From NCBI RefSeq assembly GCF_018070325.1, contig NZ_JAGPXY010000043.1, positions 1 to 54,192 of the forward strand: a stretch of DNA of 54,192 nucleotides. The letters are read 5' to 3'. The notes under the pieces were generated by a model that saw nothing but the letters and a program-made list of their open reading frames with translations, did not search any database and was not told the DNA's origin. The position numbers were made by a program, and so were the translations under genes. Origin of the DNA: Micromonospora sp. H61 (lineage in GTDB: Bacteria; Actinomycetota; Actinomycetes; Mycobacteriales; Micromonosporaceae). Every line of letters starts with the position of its first letter. Within the stretch, counting starts at the first letter, position 1. Positions 16,165-24,291 of this stretch are shown here, one piece after another.

Positions 16165-16793
16165 CGGGCCGCCTCGCTCGGCTCGGTGACCAACTCGTGT
16201 CGCACCGGTATCTCGGCCAGGGTGGCCGGGTCGGAGGTGCAGACCAGCACCGCCACCCCGGGGGCGTCCGGCGGCGAGAGGCGAGGCATCAGGTCACCGA
16301 GGCGGCTGTCGCCGGCCGAACCGGCCGGCAGGTCGACCACCAGCACCTCGGGCAGGCAGGCCGCCGCTCGGGCGAGCGCCACCCGGAACCGCTGGGCGTC
16401 GGAGATCTGGTGCGGCAGCAGGGCGAGGGAGAGCGCCAACTCGAGCCGGTCGACAACGGTGGCCGTCCAGTCGTTGGCCACCTCGTGCACCCGTTCGCGT
16501 TTGCGCTGGCCGTACTCGATGTTGCGCCGCACCGTGAGCTGCGGCAGCAGCGCGCCACCGGCGGGCACGTAGCCGATCTGCCGGCGGGGCGGCGGCAGGC
16601 TGGTGACGTCCCGGTCGCCGACGAGGACGCGACCGGTCACCGGCGGGGCCAGCCCGGCCAGCACCCGGGCGACCGCCGTGCCGAACCGGGGCGGCGCCAC
16701 CAGGGCGGCGAGCGTGCCGGCGGGAACGTCGAGGGTCACCGGCCCGGTGCCGGGGACGGCGACCAGTGCGCGTAGCCGTAACGTGGCCCTCAC
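16161..16793 (-). CDS. ABC ATPase-like protein lacking every catalytic motif
   Basis: A 210-residue protein with the ABC ATPase layout but degenerate motifs. The Walker A region is APPRFGTAVARVLAGL (33-48), with Thr39 where Lys is required. The Q-loop reads YVPAGG. The signature is QISDAQRFRVALARA in place of LSGGQ. Walker B is VLVVDLP, with Leu155 where the catalytic Glu belongs. The switch His is Ser187 (CTSDP). The fold scaffold (DVTSLPPPRRQIGYVPAGG, VALARAAACLPEVLVVD) is well kept. The start is uncertain: GTG 16793 abuts a GGAG, and GTG 16829 is in frame. It is followed by the binding protein through an ATGA overlap. I read it as a pseudo-ATPase under selection, not as decay. Confidence 0.78.
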   Translation of the reverse strand: MRATLRLRALVAVPGTGPVTLDVPAGTLAALVAPPRFGTAVARVLAGLAPPVTGRVLVGDRDVTSLPPPRRQIGYVPAGGALLPQLTVRRNIEYGQRKRERVHEVANDWTATVVDRLELALSLALLPHQISDAQRFRVALARAAACLPEVLVVDLPAGSAGDSRLGDLMPRLSPPDAPGVAVLVCTSDPATLAEIPVRHELVTEPSEAAR

Positions 16794-16885
16794 CTCCGGT
16801 GACCATTGATGACCGTCCCAGGGTGGCACACCGTGACGACAATCGACGCGTCCGACCCTTCCACTGTGGAGAGGGTCGGGGCTGT

Positions 16886-17863
16886 TCAGGCGGGGGAGTA
16901 GAGCGCGGCGAGCCCGGCCGCCGTGGCGGCCAGCCGTTCGCGCAGCGCCACCGGGGCCAGCACCTCGATGTCGGCACCGAGGCGCAGCAGCTCACCGTGG
17001 GCGTGGGTGAGCGACTCGATCGGCAGCACCGCTGTCACCCAACCCCGCGCGTCCGGTGGCCCGGCGCTGCTGTCCATCGCTGTCACCACCGGATCGCTGC
17101 CGACCTCGCGCAACCGCTCCCGCCCGGCGGGGGAGAGCCGGACGTGGGCCTCGTCGCGGTGCAGCCGGGCCCGGAACTGCACCACGTGCGCCCGCCACCA
17201 GGACGGCAGGTCGAAGTCGGCGGGTCGGTCGAACTCCTGCGCCAGTGGGGTCAACGCGAGGATCTGGTTGACCCGGTAGGTCGCCGGCGCGCCCCGGCCG
17301 GGCTGGTCGGCCACCACATACCAACGGCCGCCCTTGAGCACCAGGCCGTACGGCTCCAGGACCCGGGTCACCTCGCCGTTCCAGCTGCGGTAGCGCACCT
17401 CGACGCGGTGCTGCCGCCAGACCGCCTCGGCCGTGCGGGCCAGCTCGGGGGAGGCGTCGCCGTCCGCGTACCAACCGGGAGTGTCCAGGTGGAAGCGTTG
17501 TTGCAGTCGGGTTGCCCGGTCGCGCAGCGGCGCGGGGAGCGCGGCGTGCAGTTTGAGTTGCAGCGCCGCCACCACGTCGCCGTAGCCCAACTCGTCGGCG
17601 GGGCCGGGCAGCCCGGCCAGGAACAGCCGGTCGGCCTCCTCGGCGGTCAGCCCGGTCAGTCGGGTCCGCCAGCCGTCGACCAGTTGGTAGCCGCCGGCGT
17701 GCCCGGCCTCGCCGTAGAGCGGTATGCCGGCGGCGTGCAGCGACTCGACGTCCCGGTAGATGGTGCGGGGGGAGACGGCCAACCGCTCGGCGAGCTGCGC
17801 GGCGGTCAACCGCCCGTGCGACTGGAGCAGCAGCAGGACGGAGAGAAGTCGAGAAGCCCGCAC
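16886..17863 (-). CDS. WYL-domain transcription regulator (YafY family)
   Basis: A 325-residue regulator. The N-terminal DeoR/HTH-11 helix-turn-helix is RLTAAQLAERLAVSPRTIYRDVESL (residues about 17-41). The WYL domain follows, with ILEPYGLVLKGGRWYVVAD-like sequence (VLEPYGLVLKGGRW, about 195) and the WCX C-terminal domain (RLSPAGRERLREVG; VLPIESLTHAHGELLRLGADIEVL). GTG 17863 was chosen because the longer frame would run through the palindromic operator; no Shine-Dalgarno is seen, so a leaderless message is likely. It lies upstream of the pseudo-ATPase module on the same strand and divergent from two small genes. Confidence 0.87.
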   Translation of the reverse strand: MRASRLLSVLLLLQSHGRLTAAQLAERLAVSPRTIYRDVESLHAAGIPLYGEAGHAGGYQLVDGWRTRLTGLTAEEADRLFLAGLPGPADELGYGDVVAALQLKLHAALPAPLRDRATRLQQRFHLDTPGWYADGDASPELARTAEAVWRQHRVEVRYRSWNGEVTRVLEPYGLVLKGGRWYVVADQPGRGAPATYRVNQILALTPLAQEFDRPADFDLPSWWRAHVVQFRARLHRDEAHVRLSPAGRERLREVGSDPVVTAMDSSAGPPDARGWVTAVLPIESLTHAHGELLRLGADIEVLAPVALRERLAATAAGLAALYSPA

Positions 17864-17867
17864 TTCA

Positions 17868-17884
17868 CTGACACTAGTTGTCAG
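17868..17884. promoter_or_regulatory. Palindromic operator CTGACA-N5-TGTCAG
   Basis: A perfect 6-bp inverted repeat with a 5-bp AT-rich spacer (CTAGT), four bases upstream of the WYL regulator start and 23 bp before the divergent gene at 17908. Its position over both promoters fits autoregulation plus control of the divergent pair. WYL/YafY regulators in actinomycetes are often found beside TGACA-type palindromes (recollection). Confidence 0.65.
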
Positions 17885-17907
17885 GGGACCCGTCCTACCG
17901 TCCCGGC

Positions 17908-18387
17908 ATGGCATTTCGCGACAAGGATCTACGAACGCCCGGACCAGTGCTGATCGGCGGCCGGCAACTCAAGCGCTACCACATAGACCAGCCGGAGCGA
18001 CCTGTCGAACCCGAGGTGGAGAAGGCCGCGTACGACCTGCTGCCCGACCTGCTGGCCGACGTCGTCGACGACGGCACCCCGGCCGCCGGGTGGGTGGTGC
18101 TGCACCGGGGCGCGGACACCGGCGCCTACCTGCTGGCGTACACGTGGGTGTGGGACAACGCGGTGGAGGTCCGTGTCGCCGCGGCCGGGCAGCCGGCGCT
18201 GGACTGTCCCGACGACGACCCGGCACACTTCGTCCACCTGCGACGCCCGGCGGTGGGCTGCGTCTGGGAGTTGGCGGTTCTGGAACACGAGCGGGCCGCC
18301 TGGGTCCGGCACATGCTGCTGCCGGAAAGTCCGAGTCTGACCGATTATCTGCGTGACACGCGAGCGGAAGGGCCGGTGGGCCGCTGA
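17908..18387 (+). CDS. Conserved hypothetical protein, probable WYL-regulator target
   Basis: A 159-residue acidic soluble protein with no signal peptide and no TM segment. It begins MAFRDKDLRTPGPVLIGG and has segments GWVVLHRGADTGAYLLAYTWVWDNAVEV and VGCVWELAVLEHERAAWVRHML. I do not recognise a catalytic motif. ATG 17908 follows the palindromic operator by 23 bp. Its stop overlaps the next gene start by one base (TGATG), so the two are one translation unit. Confidence 0.7.
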   Translation: MAFRDKDLRTPGPVLIGGRQLKRYHIDQPERPVEPEVEKAAYDLLPDLLADVVDDGTPAAGWVVLHRGADTGAYLLAYTWVWDNAVEVRVAAAGQPALDCPDDDPAHFVHLRRPAVGCVWELAVLEHERAAWVRHMLLPESPSLTDYLRDTRAEGPVGR

Positions 18388-18857
18388 TGGGCGACTTCGA
18401 CTTCTTTGTGGGCACCTGGAACGTCGTCAACCGGCGGCTACGCAAGCGGCTGGTCGGCTCCGACGAGTGGGAGGAGTTCCCCGGGGTGTCGGTGGCGCAC
18501 GGCTTCTTCGCCGGCGGCGGTCACTTCGACGAGATCACGTTCCCGACCAAGGGCTCCGCCGGCGCCACGATCCGGATCTTCGATCCGGCCCGGCAGGAGT
18601 GGTCGATCTACTGGATGAGCAGCGACACCGGGGTGCTGGGGCTGCCGCCGATGGTGGGCCGCTTCGTCGACGGGGTCGGCCACTTCTACGCCGACGACCA
18701 GCACGAGGGGCGCCCGGTCCGGTGCCGGTTCATCTGGTCCGGCATCAGCGCGACCACCGCCCGCTGGGAGCAGGCGTTCTCGGTCGACGGCGAGCAGACC
18801 TGGGAGACCAACTGGATCATGATCTTCACCCGAGCATCGGAGGACTGTTCCTTGTGA
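18387..18857 (+). CDS. Lipocalin-like/DUF1579-type small beta-barrel protein
   Basis: A 156-residue protein that opens DFDFFVGTWNVVNRRLR, reminiscent of DUF1579 and related heme- or lipid-binding barrels, and alternates short strands ending ARWEQAFSVDGEQTWETNW. The conserved GTW near the N-terminus and the late Trp residues fit a ligand-binding barrel. Function is not known. Its start codon overlaps the previous stop, and both genes probably answer to the WYL regulator next door. It converges on ltrA. Confidence 0.65.
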   Translation: MGDFDFFVGTWNVVNRRLRKRLVGSDEWEEFPGVSVAHGFFAGGGHFDEITFPTKGSAGATIRIFDPARQEWSIYWMSSDTGVLGLPPMVGRFVDGVGHFYADDQHEGRPVRCRFIWSGISATTARWEQAFSVDGEQTWETNWIMIFTRASEDCSL

Positions 18858-18908
18858 TGGGGGTGTGGTTGACCTTCGTCTTCCGGTTGCACCTGACCGG
18901 GATCCACG

Positions 18909-20102
18909 TCAACGATCTGGGCCGACGGGGCGTTCGAGTCGGCGGTGCGGGCCGACGTCGCTGCGGCGCAACACCACGGTCAGCGCCACCAGAGCGACCA
19001 ACAGGGCCGCGAGTACGTACACCGGGGCCGGACCGAGCGGTGCGAGCAGTGCCAGCAGCGCGACGACCGGGAAGGCGACGACCACCGCGCCGTGCTGCTG
19101 CCGGCGTACGTGCAGCACCCAGACCGTGAGCAGGAAGACGGCGATCGGGACGGCCACCGCGTACCCGGCGATCCTTCCCGAGATGTGCGCGAGGTGCCGT
19201 TCGTGGTCCACCGCAACGCTCAGACCCGCGCCGACCGCGGCGACCGCCGCGAAGATCAGGTAGTGGCCATAGCCCCAGACCAGCGTGTACGGCATCCGGT
19301 CGGGCGCATCGATGGGCCGGTCGAAGTAGAGCCACCACAGGGCGAACACGATCACGGTGGCCGCCGCCGCCAGCGACCAGAGGCGGCGGTCGCCGGCGTC
19401 CACTCCGGTCTGGATGGCCACCGACGTGGCCAGCACCACGTCACCGAGCACGATCAGGGTGAACAGCCCGTACCGTTCGGTGATGTGTCGCGGATGCCAG
19501 GGGGTCATGCCCGGGCGTTCGGCCACCGCCGGCACCAGCAGGTCGGCCACGACCAGCAGCAGCAACGCCGCGGTCCCCCAACTGTGCGGCAGGGCCAGTC
19601 GGAGCAGCCAGCCGAGCTGGACGACGGTGACGCCGATCGCGTACCGGCGGGCCGCCGGGCGGTGCGCCGGGTCACCGGCGGCGGCCCGGCACCACTGCAC
19701 GACGAGCGCGATCCGCATCACCACGTAGCCGTAGGTGATGACGCTGAAATCGCCGTCGTTGAACGCCCGAGGCACGCCGGCGGCGATGATCAACGCCCCG
19801 GCGATCTGTACCAGCGTCGCGATCCGGTAGAGGTCGTCGTCCGTGTCGTAGGCCGAGGCGAACCAGGTGAAGTTCATCCACGACCACCAGATCGCGAAGA
19901 AGACCATCAAGTACCTGGTCAGCGCGTGGCCGAGCTGATCCTCGGAGACGGCGTGGTGCAGGTTGGCGGCGGCCTGCGACACCGCCACCACGAAACACAG
20001 GTCGAAGAAGAGCTCCAGCGGCGTGGCCGTACGGTGCGGCTCGTCGCGACGGCGTGGCCGCATCGGCCGATAGAACGGCCGCACGGACCGAGGTTGGGTC
20101 AC
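18909..20102 (-). CDS. ltrA: Low-temperature-requirement A (LtrA) family membrane protein
   Basis: A 397-residue protein with about ten to eleven hydrophobic segments. Family signatures are TATPLELFFDLCFVVAVSQ at the N-terminus, FFAIWWSWMNFTWFASAYDTDDDLYRI, and HITERYGLFTLIVLGDVVLA in the centre. LtrA is an integral membrane family first linked to growth of Listeria in the cold; its biochemical role is unknown. It starts at ATG 20102 and is followed by no close same-strand gene. Confidence 0.88.
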   Translation of the reverse strand: MTQPRSVRPFYRPMRPRRRDEPHRTATPLELFFDLCFVVAVSQAAANLHHAVSEDQLGHALTRYLMVFFAIWWSWMNFTWFASAYDTDDDLYRIATLVQIAGALIIAAGVPRAFNDGDFSVITYGYVVMRIALVVQWCRAAAGDPAHRPAARRYAIGVTVVQLGWLLRLALPHSWGTAALLLLVVADLLVPAVAERPGMTPWHPRHITERYGLFTLIVLGDVVLATSVAIQTGVDAGDRRLWSLAAAATVIVFALWWLYFDRPIDAPDRMPYTLVWGYGHYLIFAAVAAVGAGLSVAVDHERHLAHISGRIAGYAVAVPIAVFLLTVWVLHVRRQQHGAVVVAFPVVALLALLAPLGPAPVYVLAALLVALVALTVVLRRSDVGPHRRLERPVGPDR

Positions 20103-20128
20103 CGCAGCTCCTCAGGCCACCCGCCGGG

Positions 20129-20548
20129 TCAGCCGCGCCGACGGCCGTGGGTCAGCCCCTCCAGCACCAGGGTCAGCCCCGCGCCGATTAGCCAGACGTC
20201 CTTGGCCAGCCCGGCGCCCTGCTGGGTCGGGCGGATGCTGCCGGGTTCGCGCATCCCCGGCGTCTTCAGGTACAGCTGCACGAGGCCCGCGCCGAACGCG
20301 GTCAGGCCGAGCCCGACCAGGGGCGCCGGGACGAACGGCGCGATCAACGCGGCTCCCAGGGCGATCTCCGAGTACGACAGCAGCTTGGCGAAGCGCGCCG
20401 GCTCCAGCTGACCGAGCTGGGGCATGGCGGCGACGGCCATTCCGTGCAGGCCCTCCGCGGCGGTCCCCTCCAGAGTGCGCTTGCCCAGACCCGAGTTGAG
20501 GAAGTACGCGCCGATGGTGACCCGTAGCGGCAGGTGCGCGAATTTCAT
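20129..20548 (-). CDS. DoxX-like membrane protein
   Basis: A 139-residue four-helix membrane protein starting at ATG 20548, with GGGAG 5 nt upstream. It begins MKFAHLPLRVTIGAYFLNSGL, then LLSYSEIALGAALIAPFVP and PLVGLGLTAFGAGLVQLYL, and ends with DVWLIGAGLTLVLEGL. The arrangement fits the DoxX/DoxD group of small quinone-linked or structural membrane proteins, whose roles are poorly defined. It lies 26 bp upstream of ltrA on the same strand and could be in the same transcript. It is divergent from the mycothiol dehydrogenase gene. Confidence 0.7.
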   Translation of the reverse strand: MKFAHLPLRVTIGAYFLNSGLGKRTLEGTAAEGLHGMAVAAMPQLGQLEPARFAKLLSYSEIALGAALIAPFVPAPLVGLGLTAFGAGLVQLYLKTPGMREPGSIRPTQQGAGLAKDVWLIGAGLTLVLEGLTHGRRRG

Positions 20549-20732
20549 TGTCACTCCCGTTGGCCGTGGTCGAATGCGGCCCGCGTACCCCGCACCGCCC
20601 GCGATAACCCGCCGGCCGACTGGGCTGGCCGTGGTGGTCGCGGTAGGTTCGCCGGGGGCCCACCGCCGAGCCCGTGGCACACCCGCCCACCCCGGCACCC
20701 GGCCCCGCCGCAGACCACCAGCAGGAGGCGAA

Positions 20733-21821
20733 GTGAGCCAGGAAGTCCGGGGAGTCATCTCCCGCAGCAAGGGCGCGCCGGTCGAGGTCACCACCATCGT
20801 GGTGCCCGATCCCGGGCCCGGTGAGGCGATCGTCCGGATTCAGTCGTGCGGGGTCTGCCACACCGACCTGCACTACCGCGAGGGTGGCATCAACGACGAC
20901 TACCCGTTCCTGCTCGGTCACGAGGCGGCGGGCATCGTGGAGCAGGTCGGCGACGGCGTCACCGACGTGGCCCCGGGCGACTTCGTGGTGCTCAACTGGC
21001 GGGCGGTCTGCGGAGTGTGCCGCGCCTGCCGTCGGGGGCGGCCCTGGTACTGCTTCAACACCCACAACGCCACCCAGCGGATGACCCTCACCGACGGCAC
21101 CGAACTCGCCCCGGCGCTGGGCATCGGGGCGTTCGCCGAGAAGACCCTGGTGCACGCCGGGCAGTGCACCAAGGTCGACCCGGCGGCCCGACCCGCCGCC
21201 GTGGGTCTGCTGGGCTGCGGCGTGATGGCCGGGCTGGGTGCGGCGATGAACACCGGAAACGTCACCCGGGGCGACTCGGTCGCGGTGATCGGCTGCGGCG
21301 GCGTCGGGGACGCGGCGGTCGCCGGTGCGGTCCTCGCCGGCGCCACCACGATCGTCGCGGTGGACACCGACAGCCGCAAGCTCGACTGGGCCCGCACGTT
21401 CGGCGCCACGCACACAGTGAACGCGTCCGAGACCGACCCGGTCGAGGCGATCCGTGCGGCCACCGGCGGCTTCGGCGCCGACGTGGTGATCGACGCGGTG
21501 GGCCGGCCGGAGACGTGGAAGCAGGCGTTCTACGCTCGCGACCTGGCCGGCACCGTGGTGCTGGTCGGCGTACCGACCCCGCAGATGCAGATCGAGTTGC
21601 CGCTGCTGGACGTCTTCGGGCGCGGCGGCGCCCTCAAGTCCAGTTGGTACGGCGACTGCCTGCCCAGCCGGGACTTCCCGATGCTCACCGAGCTGTACCT
21701 GCAGGGCCGGCTCGACCTCGACGCGTTCGTCACCGAGGAGATCGCGCTCGACCAGGTCGAGAACGCCTTCGATCGGATGCACCACGGCGACGTGCTCCGC
21801 TCGGTGGTGGTGTTCCCGTGA
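20733..21821 (+). CDS. mscR: S-(hydroxymethyl)mycothiol dehydrogenase / mycothiol-dependent formaldehyde dehydrogenase
   Basis: A 362-residue zinc MDR enzyme. It oxidises S-hydroxymethyl-mycothiol, formed from formaldehyde and mycothiol, using NAD, and in mycobacteria also reduces S-nitrosomycothiol. Visible motifs are the catalytic zinc site CGVCHTDLHYREGG and GHEAAGIVEQVG, the structural-zinc CGVCRACRRGRPWYC, the Rossmann GCGGVGDAA, and the family-specific tail FGRGGALKSSWYGDCLPSRDFP. GTG 20733 has AGGAGG 4 nt upstream. The stop overlaps the MBL hydrolase start by 4 bp (GTGA), a pairing known in actinobacteria. Confidence 0.93.
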   Translation: MSQEVRGVISRSKGAPVEVTTIVVPDPGPGEAIVRIQSCGVCHTDLHYREGGINDDYPFLLGHEAAGIVEQVGDGVTDVAPGDFVVLNWRAVCGVCRACRRGRPWYCFNTHNATQRMTLTDGTELAPALGIGAFAEKTLVHAGQCTKVDPAARPAAVGLLGCGVMAGLGAAMNTGNVTRGDSVAVIGCGGVGDAAVAGAVLAGATTIVAVDTDSRKLDWARTFGATHTVNASETDPVEAIRAATGGFGADVVIDAVGRPETWKQAFYARDLAGTVVLVGVPTPQMQIELPLLDVFGRGGALKSSWYGDCLPSRDFPMLTELYLQGRLDLDAFVTEEIALDQVENAFDRMHHGDVLRSVVVFP

Positions 21822-22447
21822 CCGCCCGCGTCGACCATGCGGTCACCTCGGGCACGTTCTCCCTGGACGGGCAGACCTTCGACGTGGACAACAACGTCTG
21901 GGTGATCGGTGACGACCGCGAGTGCGTCGTGCTGGACGCGCCGCACGACGTGGCGGCGATCCTCGCCCTGGTGGGCGACCGGCAGGTCCGGGCGATCCTG
22001 GCCACCCACGCCCACGACGATCACGTCCGGGTGGCGCCCGAGGTGGCCGAGGCCACCGGCGCGCCGGTGCTGCTGCACGCCGCCGACCGGGTCCTCTGGG
22101 ACATGGTCCACCCGCACCTGCCACCCAACGGTGAGCTGCACGACGGGCAGAGCATCGAGGTGGGCGGCACGACGCTGCGGGTTCTGCACACCCCCGGGCA
22201 CAGCCCCGGGGCGTGCAGCTTCCACGCGCCGGAGCTGGGCGCGGTGTTCACGGGCGACACGCTCTTCGCTGGTGGGCCCGGCGCGACGGGCCGCTCGTAC
22301 AGCGACTTCGACACCATCGTCCGGTCGATCCGCACCCGCCTGCTGACCCTTCCCGCGGACACGGTTGTGCACACCGGCCACGGCGACGACACGACGATCG
22401 GCGCGGAGGCGCCGCACCTGCAGGAGTGGCTGGACCGCGGCCACTGA
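21818..22447 (+). CDS. MBL-fold hydrolase paired with mycothiol dehydrogenase
   Basis: A 209-residue glyoxalase-II-like metallo-hydrolase. Metal ligands are THAHDDHV (HxHxDH), HTPGHSPGA (third His), and the bridging Asp in FTGDTLFAGG. GTG 21818 overlaps the dehydrogenase stop. In this gene pair the hydrolase is thought to hydrolyse the S-formyl-mycothiol thioester left by the dehydrogenase, releasing formate and mycothiol. That is established context for the pair; the assignment here is by inference. Confidence 0.88.
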   Translation: MTARVDHAVTSGTFSLDGQTFDVDNNVWVIGDDRECVVLDAPHDVAAILALVGDRQVRAILATHAHDDHVRVAPEVAEATGAPVLLHAADRVLWDMVHPHLPPNGELHDGQSIEVGGTTLRVLHTPGHSPGACSFHAPELGAVFTGDTLFAGGPGATGRSYSDFDTIVRSIRTRLLTLPADTVVHTGHGDDTTIGAEAPHLQEWLDRGH

Positions 22448-22539
22448 CGCCCTGCCGTTTGGCTGACGACTTGGTATTGGCGCGTTGGTCGACGGGCTCA
22501 GCGTCCGTCGGCCACCGGCGCGACACTAGGATCCCGCTC

Positions 22540-23028
22540 ATGGCCGCCGACTCGCGCGCTCCCGCTGACTTGCCTGCTCCCGCCGTCCGTCAGTTGCGCC
22601 TCGTGGTGGAGGCTGCCGACCACGAGGCCGCCGTGGCGTTCTTCCGCGACGCGCTGGGCCTGCCGGAGGAGGCGGCGTTCAGCGGCGAGGGGGATGCCCG
22701 GGTGGTGATCCTGGACGCCGGCCGCGCCACCCTGGAGATCGCCAACCCCGCCCAGAAACGCCTGATCGACGAGGTCGAGGTGGGTCGGCAGGTCGCGCCG
22801 CGGATCCGGGTGGCCTTCGAGGTGGACGACGCCGAGGCGACGACCGCCCGACTGGTGGCCGCCGGTGCGAGCGAGGTCGCGCCGCCGACGCGTACGCCGT
22901 GGCAGTCGCTCAACTCCCGCCTCGACGCCCCCGCCGGGCTTCAGATCACCATCTTCCAGGAACTGCTCCCGCCGGACGAGGGTGTCGGGACGCGGGATGC
23001 GGAGTCCGAAGGTGACGGCGACAACTAG
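22540..23028 (+). CDS. VOC-family (glyoxalase/bleomycin-resistance fold) protein
   Basis: A 162-residue protein with one vicinal-oxygen-chelate domain: QLRLVVEAADHEAAVAFFRDALGLPEE, then VVILDAGRATLEIANP, RIRVAFEVDDAEATTARLVAAGA, and LDAPAGLQITIFQEL at the C-terminus. The metal ligands usual in active glyoxalases (His or Gln, and Glu) are partly present (Glu in TLEIA; no His on the first strand), so activity is uncertain. The start is ATG 22540. The C-terminus is acidic (DAESEGDGDN). Confidence 0.78.
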   Translation: MAADSRAPADLPAPAVRQLRLVVEAADHEAAVAFFRDALGLPEEAAFSGEGDARVVILDAGRATLEIANPAQKRLIDEVEVGRQVAPRIRVAFEVDDAEATTARLVAAGASEVAPPTRTPWQSLNSRLDAPAGLQITIFQELLPPDEGVGTRDAESEGDGDN

Positions 23029-23126
23029 GTCCGGCAACCGCTACCTCAACCGCCGTGCTGGCTTGGACGCCCACTCACGGTAGCGACAAACCGCTAGCTG
23101 CCTGCCTCCCATCACCGTGCACGGCC

Positions 23127-23253
23127 CCTTTGCTCTGCTTACCTATAAGCGCCACGTTCCGCGAGCTGCGGATATGCCCTTTCCGCCAGCCACGGAGGTC
23201 TCGCACCCTGGTCACGGAATGTGACCGGTGCGTATAGGTAAGCAGAGCAAAGG
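23127..23253. repeat. 21-bp perfect inverted repeat with 85-bp spacer
   Basis: The arm at 23127-23147 reads CCTTTGCTCTGCTTACCTAT plus one A; its exact complement is at 23233-23253. The spacer holds a smaller stem, GGTCAC-GGAAT-GTGACC (23210-23226). The structure lies in the 483-bp intergenic stretch 23029-23511, between the VOC gene and a secreted lysozyme-like gene. There is no coding sequence that I trust in the stretch; several short frames cover it but none looks protein-like. It could be a mobile-element remnant, a paired promoter/operator, or an RNA hairpin. Confidence 0.6.
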
Positions 23254-23511
23254 CTGGCGTTCGGACAGCGCCCCCGGGTTCCGAAAACACCATCCGTCAC
23301 GGCTGTCTGGCCTGATGTCGGCGGAGCCTCCGTGTCCGGGTCTGCGCCGTGACCGGGACCGCACCGGGCCAGCCTTCCGCCATTTCCGGAATGCCCGACA
23401 GGTGAACCCGGTTGTGTCCCCCGTACCGCCGGAGCCCAAACCCTCTTCCGCGGTCATCTCCCGAGGAGCGTTCACCCCGGAGCGCTTCGCACGATCGAAA
23501 GGGCAACCATC

Positions 23512-24225
23512 GTGAAGGTCGACTTCACTCGATGGCTCCCCGCCATCGCTAAGGACTCGTACCGCAAGACCGCGCTGAGCGTGGCGGGTGTTGCTGCTCT
23601 CGGTGGTCTGGCCCTCGCGCCGACCGCGGTCGCCGCACCGGTCACCTCCGGACCGCACCAGGGCGCTGTCGCCGCCATCGACCGCGCTACCGGAAAGGCC
23701 GCCACCACGGCCCGCCAGGACGACCAGCCCGTCGAGTCGGGCCTGACCACCGGCTCCGCCACCGGCAAGCCGCCGGCCGGCAAGCCGAGCCGAGCCCAGC
23801 TGATCCCGCACGGCATCGAGGGCGCGCAGTCGCGCGTACCGCTCGACGACGCGCAGCTGGCCAACGCCCGGGCCATCGTCGACGCCGCCAAGAAGACCGG
23901 CGTCGGTGACCGGGGCGCGGTGATCGGCGTCGCCACCTCGCTGCAGGAGTCGAAGCTGTACAACCTCGGCCACCTCGGCGCGTACAACGACCACGATTCG
24001 CAGGGCCTGTTCCAGCAGCGTCCGTCGTCCGGTTGGGGCACGCCCGACCAGATCACCGACCCGGAGTACGCCGCCACGGCGTTCTTCACCGCACTCAAGA
24101 ACGTCGGCGGCTGGCAGGACCTGCCGCTGACCACCGCCGCGCAGACCGTGCAGGTCTCCGCCTTCCCGTACGCGTACGCGCAGTGGGAGGAGCAGGCGGC
24201 GGACATCGTCCAGCAGCTCTGGTGA
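23512..24225 (+). CDS. Secreted lysozyme-like/transglycosylase-like protein, paralogue 1
   Basis: A 237-residue secreted protein. A basic N-terminus and a hydrophobic core (ALSVAGVAALGGLALAP) form a signal peptide ending near AVAA (residue 42). A linker follows, then a C-terminal helical domain (about 105-237): LANARAIVDAAKKTGV, the probable catalytic Glu in ATSLQESKLYN, HDSQGLFQQRPSSGWGT, and WQDLPLTTAAQTVQVSAFP. The layout resembles cell-wall glycosidases of the lysozyme fold. Paralogues lie at 26681 and 49415. GTG 23512 has AAAGGG about 9 nt upstream. Confidence 0.75.
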   Translation: MKVDFTRWLPAIAKDSYRKTALSVAGVAALGGLALAPTAVAAPVTSGPHQGAVAAIDRATGKAATTARQDDQPVESGLTTGSATGKPPAGKPSRAQLIPHGIEGAQSRVPLDDAQLANARAIVDAAKKTGVGDRGAVIGVATSLQESKLYNLGHLGAYNDHDSQGLFQQRPSSGWGTPDQITDPEYAATAFFTALKNVGGWQDLPLTTAAQTVQVSAFPYAYAQWEEQAADIVQQLW

Positions 24226-24238
24226 CACCCGCACACGA

Positions 24239-24276
24239 GACCGGCCGGCTCCCTTCCACGGGAGCCGGCCGGTTCT
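24239..24276 (+). terminator. Strong hairpin terminator between convergent genes
   Basis: A perfect 13-bp GC-rich stem: CCGGCCGGCTCCC at 24241-24253, loop of six bases, and GGGAGCCGGCCGG at 24260-24272, followed by TTCTTCGT. It ends the lysozyme-like gene and may also serve the convergent hydrolase gene. Confidence 0.85.
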
Positions 24277-24291
24277 TCGTGTCTGGGTACC

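Noticed and set aside
23254..23511. c-di-AMP (ydaO) riboswitch upstream of lysozyme-like gene 1
   Set aside because: I looked for the conserved core blocks of this riboswitch, expected before actinobacterial cell-wall hydrolases, and did not find them here or before the gene at 26681.
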